Shown here piece by piece: positions 1-9,900 of a stretch of 64,000 nucleotides of DNA. A program made the position numbers and the translations under genes. Within the stretch, counting starts at the first letter, position 1; the number at the start of each line of letters is the position of its first letter. Origin of the DNA: VXNE01 sp965203615 (lineage in GTDB: Bacteria > Pseudomonadota > Gammaproteobacteria > Pseudomonadales > Azotimanducaceae); assembly GCA_965203615.1 (NCBI GenBank), contig OZ241900.1, forward strand, positions 4,030,001 through 4,094,000, given 5' to 3'. A model generated the notes under the pieces. That model worked only from the letters and a program-made list of their open reading frames with translations, was not told where the DNA came from and did not search any database.

Positions 1-91
1 CAACATCTCTCCTGTCGTGTTAACCGCGCGGGTCAGCAGCATCGACACGATCAGGAAAACAGCAGTTCAAGGCGGAAGACGATTCACCGGG

Positions 92-2962
92 TCATTGCGC
101 ATCGCCTGTCGCTGTTCGCTCGTGCATGACTACCGTGCCCGCGTCACCGTCGATTGTCAGCGTCTGTCCATGTTCTATTCGCGTGGTTCCGTTGCCGACG
201 CCGAGCACTGCGGGAATGCCGTATTCGCGGGCGACGATGGAGGCATGGGCAAGGATGCTGCCCATGTCGGTGACGACGCCGACCGCGTGGGAGAAGAGCT
301 GGGTCCAGGCCGGCGTGGTGTTGGGCGCCACGAGAATCGTGCCGGGGGACATCTTTTCGAAGTCCGTCTGCGAGAGCACGACGCTCGCCGGGGCGGTCAC
401 GGTGCCGGAGCTCACTGCGAATCCGTTGAGCTTGTCGCTCGCCGGATCGTTCCTGATCTGGGTTTCCTTGAACCGGACCGACGGAATGTTGCTCGCTTCG
501 GGCGGGATCGTTCCGGGCGGGTGATGGCGCTTGCGGGCTTCCCGGAGTTCCCTGCGCTCGGCGGCGAGACGGCCGAACTCGGGACGTGCCTGGCCTTGTT
601 GACGTGCCGCGATGGCCTCTCTCAACTCTTCGGTAACGAGGAAGAAAGTGTCTTCCGCCGTGCGGAAGGTACCGACTTCCACCATGCGCCGGCCCAGTTC
701 GAACGCCATGGGCCGCAGGATGCGCCACGTGTAGCCGAAGTAGAAGGCGGTCTCTTCCCTGATGTGGTTGTACTTGCGGGCGAACCACAGCCGGTAGCGG
801 AACTGCCAGTAGTGCAGCCCTTTGAGGAGTTCCGAGATTTCGCCGTACTTCTGCTCGCGAATCGCGGCGGCACGGAGTTCCTGGTCCCTCGGGTCGTAGT
901 CCGGGTCCTGCACCATCGTCTTGAGCGTGGCGAGCAGCGCGGAGGGATCTTCCTCCTGGATAGGCTCGATGAAGTCGAGGCTGTAGCCCTGGTGCCCGTA
1001 CTCGTCGAAGTAGATGTCGATGGCCTTCAGCACCGGCCCGCCTTCGCGATGTTCGCGGAGCGCTTCCATGAGGAATTTCGGCGGCGTCACGATGACGACA
1101 TGGGAGAGTTCCGCGCTGGCGCGGACGATCTTCGCGATCTCGAACAGGTCCGTGTTCGCCTGCATGGTCTTCGATTCGAGGCCGGTGAGGAACTGGCCGC
1201 TGATGAAGTGATGATCCGGCAGGTTCTCGCGCAGGAAGCACTGCAGGTGATCGTCCGTGGACTTGGCGATGCCGAACGTGTGGCTCGTGTTGCCGGACCA
1301 GTAGAACCCTTCCTCGATGGCCATCTCCCGTATGCCGGCAAGGAGTTGCTCGTCGGTGGCGGTCGAGATGTTCAGTTTGCGCCATTTCTCGGCGGCGGCG
1401 ACCAGCCGCGGCATGGCCTCGTCCTGCCAGGTTTTCCACCTCCGGTCGTTGTCCTGGGTCTTGTGATTGGCGATATAGGTCGGATTGTCGCTCTCCGGCA
1501 TCGTCAGGTCGTGCGCGAGGTTGTCGCCCCGGTACCCGTCGGCGAACTGCTGGAATGCGGCCTTGTCGTCGGCGGATAGCTCGGACACAAACAGGGCCAT
1601 GTCGTGGACTTCCTTCTCCTCCATGGGGCCTTGCCTCTCTCGTATCTGATCGTGCATCCGCCGTGACATGGCCTCCATTTCTTCCACCGCCATGTTTGGG
1701 TCGTTCGGCATCCCCTTGTGGTCGGCCCGGCAATAGGCGTAGCCGTTGCACGTGACGAAGTGCGCTCCGCCACCGTGCACCATGCTCTCCATGCCCCGGC
1801 GCGCATACTCCAGGCCTTCGGTCAGGTAAAGCTCCTCGAACAGTTCGCAGATGGGATCGGGCATGTTCTCGACGATCTGCCGCCGATAGAGGATCCTCGC
1901 GGGAGGCGTGGGCGCCCACGTGACCTGGATCGGCTGCACGGGAAGGTTGGTGATGGGTCGCGACTGCAACAGCGACAGGCTGCCGTCCGCGGAGAATGCC
2001 CACTCGATGTCCTGGGGCACGCCATCGTAGAGCTTCTCGATTGCCAGCGCTGTCTCGGTCAGTTCTTTCACCATGTTATCGGAGAGGCAGGCCTGATCGC
2101 GTTCGCTCGCGGGAACCTCTTCCATCCTCGTGCCTTGGGCGCCGGCTGAAACGGTCATCTGTTCCTTCGGGCCGATGACGGTTTCCCTGGATTCGCCGGT
2201 GGCGCGATCGACGATATGGGTATCGGGCGTGACCTCGCCGCTGACGACGGCCTCGCCGAGACCGAAGCTCGCGTTGATGACCATTTCCGAGCGTTCACCG
2301 GTGGCCGGATTCGCCGTGAAGAGTATTCCCGACACTTGGGACGGAACCATGACCTGGACCACGACAGCCATGGCCACGCCACCGTGATCGATACCGTTCT
2401 GGTGGCGATAGTCGAGGGCGCGCGAGGTCCAGAGGGAGGCCCAGCAGGCGCGCACGGCGGCGATGACCCGGTCTTCGCCGCGCACGTTCAGATAGGTTTC
2501 CTGCTGGCCGGCGAAGGACAGGTTCGGCAGGTCCTCGGCATTGGCGGACGAGCGAACGGCGACGGGCAACGCATCGCCGAGCGCGCGATAGGCGCGGGCG
2601 ACTTCTTTGGCGACATCCCGGGCAAGGTCGCGAGCTTCGAAAAGCGCCTGCACGTTCTGCGATGCCTTGTCGAAAGAGACGCGGTTCTCTACCACCTCGG
2701 GTCTTGCGAGTTCGATGATCCTTCGCTGCAGGTCGTTGTCGGACACGAAGCTCCGATAGGCCGAGGTAGTGACCAGGAAGCCGCCCGGCACGTTGAATCC
2801 CGCGCTCGCCATCGCGGCCAGCGATTTGCCCTTGCCGCCCAGGTTTTCGAGCGCGTCGCTCCCCAGGGCGTCTTTCGCGCCGAGCGCCGTTGTGTATTGA
2901 GGCACTGGTGTCTCCATCAGCATCTGTTGAACCTGCAGGGAGTTTACATCGGTACGGCGCAT
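92..2962 (-). CDS. PEP synthase / rifampicin phosphotransferase-like phosphotransfer enzyme
   Basis: A 956-residue dikinase-family protein. An N-terminal PEP/pyruvate-dikinase ATP-grasp domain (about residues 35-340) carries the motifs LGGKGKSLAAM, VPGGFLVTTSAY and RSSANAEDLPNLSFAGQQET. A long middle region follows (about 350-840). The C-terminal PEP-utilising mobile domain has the phosphohistidine motif GSILAHASIVAREYGIPAV, with the His near residue 906. This ATP-grasp / variable middle / swivelling-His order is shared by PEP synthase and by rifampicin phosphotransferase. The protein is longer than E. coli PpsA (792 residues), and its middle part does not look like a PpsA PEP-binding barrel, so the substrate is not assigned. 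The start is ATG, with a possible internal ATG at 2923. It lies downstream of the PKS on the same strand but is separated from it by an oppositely oriented gene. Confidence 0.85.
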   Translation of the reverse strand: MRRTDVNSLQVQQMLMETPVPQYTTALGAKDALGSDALENLGGKGKSLAAMASAGFNVPGGFLVTTSAYRSFVSDNDLQRRIIELARPEVVENRVSFDKASQNVQALFEARDLARDVAKEVARAYRALGDALPVAVRSSANAEDLPNLSFAGQQETYLNVRGEDRVIAAVRACWASLWTSRALDYRHQNGIDHGGVAMAVVVQVMVPSQVSGILFTANPATGERSEMVINASFGLGEAVVSGEVTPDTHIVDRATGESRETVIGPKEQMTVSAGAQGTRMEEVPASERDQACLSDNMVKELTETALAIEKLYDGVPQDIEWAFSADGSLSLLQSRPITNLPVQPIQVTWAPTPPARILYRRQIVENMPDPICELFEELYLTEGLEYARRGMESMVHGGGAHFVTCNGYAYCRADHKGMPNDPNMAVEEMEAMSRRMHDQIRERQGPMEEKEVHDMALFVSELSADDKAAFQQFADGYRGDNLAHDLTMPESDNPTYIANHKTQDNDRRWKTWQDEAMPRLVAAAEKWRKLNISTATDEQLLAGIREMAIEEGFYWSGNTSHTFGIAKSTDDHLQCFLRENLPDHHFISGQFLTGLESKTMQANTDLFEIAKIVRASAELSHVVIVTPPKFLMEALREHREGGPVLKAIDIYFDEYGHQGYSLDFIEPIQEEDPSALLATLKTMVQDPDYDPRDQELRAAAIREQKYGEISELLKGLHYWQFRYRLWFARKYNHIREETAFYFGYTWRILRPMAFELGRRMVEVGTFRTAEDTFFLVTEELREAIAARQQGQARPEFGRLAAERRELREARKRHHPPGTIPPEASNIPSVRFKETQIRNDPASDKLNGFAVSSGTVTAPASVVLSQTDFEKMSPGTILVAPNTTPAWTQLFSHAVGVVTDMGSILAHASIVAREYGIPAVLGVGNGTTRIEHGQTLTIDGDAGTVVMHERTATGDAQ

Positions 2963-3085
2963 TCGAGCTCGGCGAGCCGGTCCGTTGGACCACGTTCACA
3001 CCTGGGCTCAGGCTACGGGCGACTTTTGGTTGAGTCGGACAAGCCAAGCTGGTCGAATGTCGGTAACGAAGTTCGGACGGAAGTC

Positions 3086-3919
3086 ATGGGAAAAGCCATC
3101 GCATCGATTGTCGTCGCGGCTTTGGTCGTTCAGGCGGCGGTGTCGGCCAACGAGGAGGAAGTGCTCACCAACGAGGACGTTCTCGTCATGACCGACGCCG
3201 GACTGACGGAGCGCGTGATCGTCGCAAAGATCATGGCATCCGAGACGGACTTCGACACTTCCCGGGAGGCGCTGGTGGCCCTCACGAGTGCGGGTGTCGG
3301 ACCTTCGGTCCTCGAAGCGATGGTGAAGAAGACGGCGCCCGCCGCGGGGCCGCAGGCGACGGTGACCTATGCGCAGCGATTCGAAGGCACGCCGTGTCCC
3401 GCCTCGGGGCTTTACGTGGAGGATGAAGACCGAGGGCTGCGCGTCATCGACCCCCAGGTACCGCAGATTCGAAGCGGCAATACGCTGTTGCCCGCCGTGA
3501 CCGGAGGCATCTTTCCGGCGAAGGCCAAGGCGTCCGTCAGGGGCGCGAGATCGGATATGCGCACCCGGAGTCCGATACCCACCTTCTGGTTCTGTCCTGC
3601 GGACCTGGACTACTCGGCAGACACGAGGGGCATGGTGGATCCGAGGGAGTTTGTCCTGGTCGTGCTCAAGGCAAGCAGGAACCGGGAGGAGCGCGCCGTC
3701 GATGTGGGAAGCGTGGGGATTGCCGGGCAAACCGGCATTCCGCCCCGCCTGATCCGGCGCGCCAAGTACGAGAACGTGGGCTTCGGTGTCTATCGGATCA
3801 CGCCAAGGTCAACCCTGCAACCCGGCGAGTATGGATTCTTCCACCCGGGAAGCCGGTCGCGGGACGGGGGAGTTTCCAGCGGCCCGAGGATGTACGCCTT
3901 CGGCGTGGACAGGGGCTAG
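3086..3919 (+). CDS. secreted protein of unknown function
   Basis: A 277-residue protein. The N-terminus MGKAIASIVVAALVVQAAVSA is a convincing Sec signal peptide and fixes the start at 3086, within a longer open frame. Residues about 25-75 form a helical segment (DVLVMTDAGLTERVIVAKI, then a TSAGVGPSVLEAMVKK block) of a kind found in assorted secreted bacterial proteins. The rest is a predicted beta-rich region ending in PGEYGFFHPGS. No catalytic motif is seen. It converges on the PKS gene with 61 bp between their stop codons, so nothing further of the PKS can lie beyond 3981. Confidence 0.75.
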   Translation: MGKAIASIVVAALVVQAAVSANEEEVLTNEDVLVMTDAGLTERVIVAKIMASETDFDTSREALVALTSAGVGPSVLEAMVKKTAPAAGPQATVTYAQRFEGTPCPASGLYVEDEDRGLRVIDPQVPQIRSGNTLLPAVTGGIFPAKAKASVRGARSDMRTRSPIPTFWFCPADLDYSADTRGMVDPREFVLVVLKASRNREERAVDVGSVGIAGQTGIPPRLIRRAKYENVGFGVYRITPRSTLQPGEYGFFHPGSRSRDGGVSSGPRMYAFGVDRG

Positions 3920-3980
3920 AACAGGACACTCCTCGGAAATCCGCAACGAGACATGTCCTGCCAGCGTCAGTGCGACGAAG

Positions 3981-6900
3981 CTAGATCCAGTGACGTCGAC
4001 GTTCGAACGGGTAGTCCGGCAGCGAGACCCGACGGCGCGTTTCGCCCGCGAATAGCCCCGCGAAGGACAGGGTGAGACCTGCCTCGTAGGCGCTGGCTAC
4101 CGCGTCCACGAAGCCACTGGTTGACCCTGGCTCCGGCGTCGCATCGCTATCCGACGACCCGTCAAGACTCGACAGGACGAGCGGTGCGGGGGTGTTTCCA
4201 GCCGCTGCCGGCCACGTTTTCTTCAATCTCGTTCCCCATGCTGCGTTCGGGCCGATCTCGATGATCACATCGACTCCGGCTGCCGCCAGCGTTTCGACGC
4301 AGTCGTCGAAAGCCCCCGGCTTGCTCGCCACATGTTGGTGCCAATAGTCCGCGTCAAGGATCTCATCGGGAGCGACTGTGCGGCCCGACACGGTGTTGAC
4401 GAGCGTCAGTGCCGGCGAACCCATCTCGATGTCGTCGAGCACCGCTCCGGGATCGTCGAGGACGACAGCCAACCGCAGGCCATCCTCGAGACCGAGCACT
4501 CCGGCGGCCTGAGCGGCCGCAAGCGAGCCGGTCCCGGTCCCAAGTGCGACGCCCGGCTTTACGCCCGTACTCGACCATAGCGCCGTGAGAGCGCATTCGA
4601 GCGCGTAGGTCGCCGATCGCTCCCACTGCGGATCGTTCAGGTCTCCCTCGGCACTGGCACGACCGAACATGACGTCGAGCAGCGATACGCCCCTTACTTC
4701 GCCAATCACCGCCTCGCAGCGGTCGAGCACCGCGCGCACCACGGGCTCGCTTGAGTACAGGGTCTCAATCGTCCCGATCCATCCGCTACCGTGACCTGCG
4801 TAGGCGAATGCGACCCTCGCCGGCGTCGCCGGTTCGCGTTTGGCGTCGGCGGCCACCAAGGCCTGAAGGTCTCCGCGCAGTGACTCGATGTCTTCGAACA
4901 CGAGACCTGCGCGGTGATCGAAGTGGCTGCGCCCGACTGCGGCCGTCCACGCCATGTCGGAGAGCACCTGCCCTGACAGCCCGTCATCGGACACCGATTG
5001 CCGTTCTTCCAGCCACTCGAGATAGCGTTGCGCCAATGCTCCGAGCGATGCGGGGGATTTGCCCGAGAGCGGGAGAAGTCGCCTTCTGCGCGGGGTTAGC
5101 CCATCGTCTGTTTGCGGCCACTCCTTGACGTCGTCCGGTGGCGCGACGATAGCCGGCTGCGGAGTGCCCTGCGGATCTGGAGACGCATCGTCTGGAAGGC
5201 CGTATCCCTCCACGATGACATGCGCGTTCGTACCCGAGATCCCGAACGCGCTCACCCCCGCCCGTGGCGGCGCATCCGGCCTCGACGGCCAATCCGTCGC
5301 CTCTGACACCACGCGCACCGGCAGCCGGTCCCAGTCCAGATGCGGGTTCGGGTCCCGAAAATGCAGGTGCTTCGGGATCAGGCCGTGACGCATGGCGAGC
5401 ACCGTCTTGATGAGCGCGGCGACCCCTGCGGCGGTTTCCAGGTGGCCAATGTTCGTCTTGACCGAGCCGATCAGCAATGGGCGGTCCTCTGCCCGTTCCC
5501 TGCCGTATACCGCCGCTGCTGCCTGCACTTCGATTGGATCTCCCAGTTCGGATCCGGCCCCGTGCGCCTCGAGGTAATCCACATCCGAGGGTTGAATCCC
5601 CGCCTGCGACAGCGCCTCCTCGATCACCCGTTCCTGCGCCGGACCGTTCGGCACCGTCGGTCCTGCAGCCGCGCCGTTCTGGTTGACAGCCGCACCTCGG
5701 ATCACGGCCCAGATGCGGTCGCCATCGGCTTGGGCCTCCGCCAGGCGCTTCAGGACCACCATCCCGCAGCCTTCGCTACGCACGAAACCGTCTGCGGCGG
5801 CGTCGAAAGTGCTGCAACGCCCATTAGGCGACAACATGCCGAGCGCTGCCATCTCCCTCGTCAATCCGGGCGAGAGGATTGCGTTCACGCCGCCGACCAG
5901 GGCGAGGTCCACCTCCGCGTCCCGCAAGCCGGCGACCGCCTGTTGCACCGTGACCAGGGACGCGGCGCAGTTGAGCATCACCGGCATCGCCGGTCCCGTG
6001 AGTCCCAGCCTGTACGAGACGCCGCCGACCGCCATGCTGCTGGCGGTACCCAGGTAGTTGAGGCTGCCTCCGCCCGCCATCATCATCAGGTCGCGGTATT
6101 CGCTGGTCGCGATACCCGTGTACACCCCGGTGCGGCTGCCTCGCAGGCTTTCCGGATCTACGCCCGCGTCTTCGAGCGCCCGCCAACTCGTCTCCAGGAG
6201 CAGCCGTTGCTGCGGATCCATCATGCGCGCGCCGATCGGTGTCATGCCGAAGAACTGCTCATCGAAGCGATCGATCTCTTCGATGAAGCCGCCACGCTCC
6301 CAGGTGCTGTCCTCCGCTTCGGGGTCGCCCGTCACGCCGGTCCAGGATCCGTTGTCTTGGCGCGCGTCGGTGACCGCGTCGTAACCGGCTTCGAGCCCGC
6401 GCCAGAATGTGGCGATGTCCGGCGCGCCGGGGAAACGGCACGCCATGCCGATGATCGCGATGCCATCGTCTTCGCTTCTGAGCGGGAGCGGCGTATCCGG
6501 TTCAAGCTCTGCATCGGCCGCCGGCGGGGCTTCAGCCTGGCTGAGCGCGTCCACGAGGTGACGGGCGAGTTCGGCAATGGTCGGGAAGTCGAATACCAGC
6601 GTATTGGGTGCCGCGTAGGTATCTGAGAAGGCCCGGTTGAGACGGTTGCGCAACTCGACGGCCATCAGGGAGTCCATCCCCAGGTCGAAGAATCCAACGG
6701 TGGAGGAAGGTGCCGACGGAAGCCTCAGCACGGCCTGGAGTTCCCGCTGCAGGAAGGACACCAGCAGATCCTCCTGTCCCGCGGCAGGCGTCGCGGCGAG
6801 CTGGACAAGCAGGTCTTCCGATGGGGACGAATCGTCTTCTTCTTCGTCGCTCGCGAGCAGGTCCTCCAGCAGGGAAGGGCGGCCGTCGAGCGAATCGCCG

Positions 6901-9900
6901 AATACCGGCCAGTCCACGACCGCCATCGCAACGCCCGTCGCATCCTGGAGCAGCAGGCGCTCCAGGGCCTTGAAGCCCTGCTCCGGCGAGAACCAACCGG
7001 TGCCGGATGCCTCCCGCCGGTCGGCGATCCGCTCCCGCTGCTCCTCTGCCTCGCCGAGACCCGACCAGGCACCCCAGGCAATAGCCTGTCCGGGAAGACC
7101 CAGCGCGCGCCGGTGGGCGGCGAGCTGATCGAGGAAGGCATTGGCCGCCGCGTGGTTGGCCTGTCCCGGATTGCCGAAGACGCCGGCGACGCTCGAGAAC
7201 AGGACGAACATATCCAGGTCCCGATCCGCCGTTGCCCGGTGCAGGTGCCAGGCACCGAGTATCTTCGGCCACAGCACGGTCTCGAAGCCCTCCCAGCTCT
7301 GGTTGCCGAGGGCGGCGTCCGCCAGCACTCCGACGCTGTGGATGACGCCGGCAAGCGGTGGCAGGGTCCCGTCCATCCGTTCCAGCATGGCGTCGAGTGC
7401 TGCCGTGTCGGTCACGTCGGCAATCTCGACCTCGATCCTGAACCCGCGGGCACGCAGCGTATCGATCGCTTTCTCGGCCTCCGCATCCGGCGGCCTGCGG
7501 CCGTTCAGGACGACTGTTCCGGCGCCGCGCTCGACAAGCCACTCGGCGAGCGCGGTGCCGATGCCGCCCATGCCGCCTGTGACCAGGTAGGTTCCGTCCT
7601 GTTGCAGCCGTCCGTTGCCGAGGGGAGGCATCGTCAGCACGATCTTGCCGACGTGCCGCGCCGCGCGCATGAAGTCCATCGCGCCGCTCGTCTCGGCTAT
7701 TGGCCACCGGGTATGCATGAGCGGCGCAAGCTCGCCCGCGGCGATACGCGCCAGCACCTGTTTCAGGGCAGCACCCGGCCGCGCCGGGTCGTGCAGCTTC
7801 AGGTTGTAGAGGTCGAGGATCGAATACCCGACATCCGGCCGCTGCGCAGCCATCTCTTCCTCGGTGAGGATGTCGCGCCTCGCGAGTTCCACGAAGCGGC
7901 CGCCCTGGGCGAGGCAGGCAAGACTCGCATCGATGAAGCCCTCGCCGGTCAGGCTGTTGAGTACGACGTTGACGCCAGCGCCGTCCGTGGCGTCGAGAAT
8001 CTCCTGGCCGAACGCGGTCGTGCGGCTGTCGAACACATGATCGACGCCCAGCGAGCGCAGGTAGTCCTGCTTGCGTGCGCTGGCCGTGGCGAACACTTCG
8101 GCACCCGCGGCCTGGGCGAGCTGGATGGCCGCAAGCCCGACCCCGCCCGCGCCGGCGTGAATCAGGACGCGGTCCCCGGCCTCAAGGCCCGCAAGCTCGT
8201 AGGACAGCACGCACGTCACGAATACCGATGGGATCGTGGCGAGCGCCGTTACCGACACCCCCTCCGGTGCGGCCGCGACCAGTTCCTCGTGTGTCACCAC
8301 GTCGGCCCCGAACGTGCCGAACGCGAAACCTGCTACGCGGTCGCCCACCGCGACGGTGGTTACGTCCGAGCCGGTCTCGACGATTCGTCCACAGAACTCC
8401 TCGCCGAGCGCTCCGTCTTCCTCCACCAGGCCCATGGCCCGGAACACATCCAGGAAGTTGAGCCCGCAGGCCTCGACCGTGGCGCGCACCTCGTTCGGTT
8501 CCAGGGCACGTGGCTCCAGTGACTGCACCCGCAGTGTCTCGATCGCTCCGCCGTCGTCCGGAGCGAGCACCCAGCCCGCGTCCTCGGGCAGCGCCAGACG
8601 CGGTGTGCCGGAAGCCGTCCGCACCAGCCGGGCCACCTGCCGGCGGCCCTGGCGATGCGCGACGTGACTCTCGGAGTCGGCAAACAACAACTCATCCGTG
8701 AGCACGTCTTGCGGCGCCGCGGCCTCCGGGTCGAGATCGAGCATCTGCGGCTGCAGTTGGGGCGCCTCCCGCGCCACCACCTTGCCCAGGCCCCATAGTG
8801 AGGCCCCTGCCAATTGCCCGGTCCGTTCCCGTTCCAGCACTTGCGCGCCCCGGGTGACGAACCACAGGCCTTTCTCCGGCACGGCGTCCGCGTCCGCGAT
8901 GCCCTGCACAAGCGCGAGCGCGCTCGCTGCCGCGCGTTTCGCCTCCGCCGCCATTTGCTCCGTTGTCGCCTCCGTTCCGTGGCCGTCCTGGGCGACCAGA
9001 TGCACGACGCCGGCGAAGGGCACATCCGGGGGCAGGCTTTCGACGAGCGATCGCCAGGACTCTCGCTGCTCCATATCGACAGGTGCCGCGACAACTCCGG
9101 CATCGCCCGCTGCAGCGACTGCGCCATCCGCACCGGTGCCAGCCAGCACGACCCGCTGGTTCCGGTCCGCGAGTTGCGTCGCGAGTGCCGCCGCCATCCC
9201 GCCCCGGTCGGCAGCCAGAATCCATGCGCCTTCCGGCAAGTCGATCTTCGCCGGCGCCTGCGCCACGATCACGCCTCGGTCTGGCAGGCCGGCTGCGCCC
9301 GACGGATCGATGCCGAGAACTTCGGCTTGCGCAAAGCCCGTGTCGGCGAGCGCCCGACACCAAACGTCGGGGCCCGCAAGGGCGTGGTTCGCGCGGTAGC
9401 GGTCGGCGTAGCGCCACCATCCGTCCAACTGACCGAAGATCAGGTCCATCCAGCCCCTGCCGCGCTGGTTCTCGAGCGCCACGAGGAGGCCCGACGGAGC
9501 GAGCAGCGACCGGCAGTGGGCAAGCGTCTCGTCCAGATAGCGCGTGGCGTGCAGCACGTTGGCCGCGATGATCAGATCGTGGGCGTGGGGCTCGAAACCC
9601 TGGTCCATCGGGTCCTTCTCGATGTCCAGGACGCGGTAGTCGATCGAAGGGGCGTCTGCGCTGAAACGCGCTTCCGCATCCGCGAAGAAGCCAGCGGAGA
9701 TGTCTGTGTACACGTAGTCGAACCGCCCGGCGGGAAGTTCGGGAAGGATGCGATCGGTCGCCGAGCCGATTCCGGCGCCCACTTCCAGCACACGCAGTTG
9801 CCGCCCGTCCGGCAGTGCGTCCACCAGGGTGCGGACCACTTCGCCGAGCATCCGGTTCGCGGCCCGCCAGACCGGCGCCAGCCTGTAGAGATCGCCGGCC

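Noticed and set aside
17..1579. 520-residue open frame on the plus strand
   Set aside because: It is antisense to the dikinase gene, whose protein has clear motifs; long shadow frames are common in this high-GC DNA.
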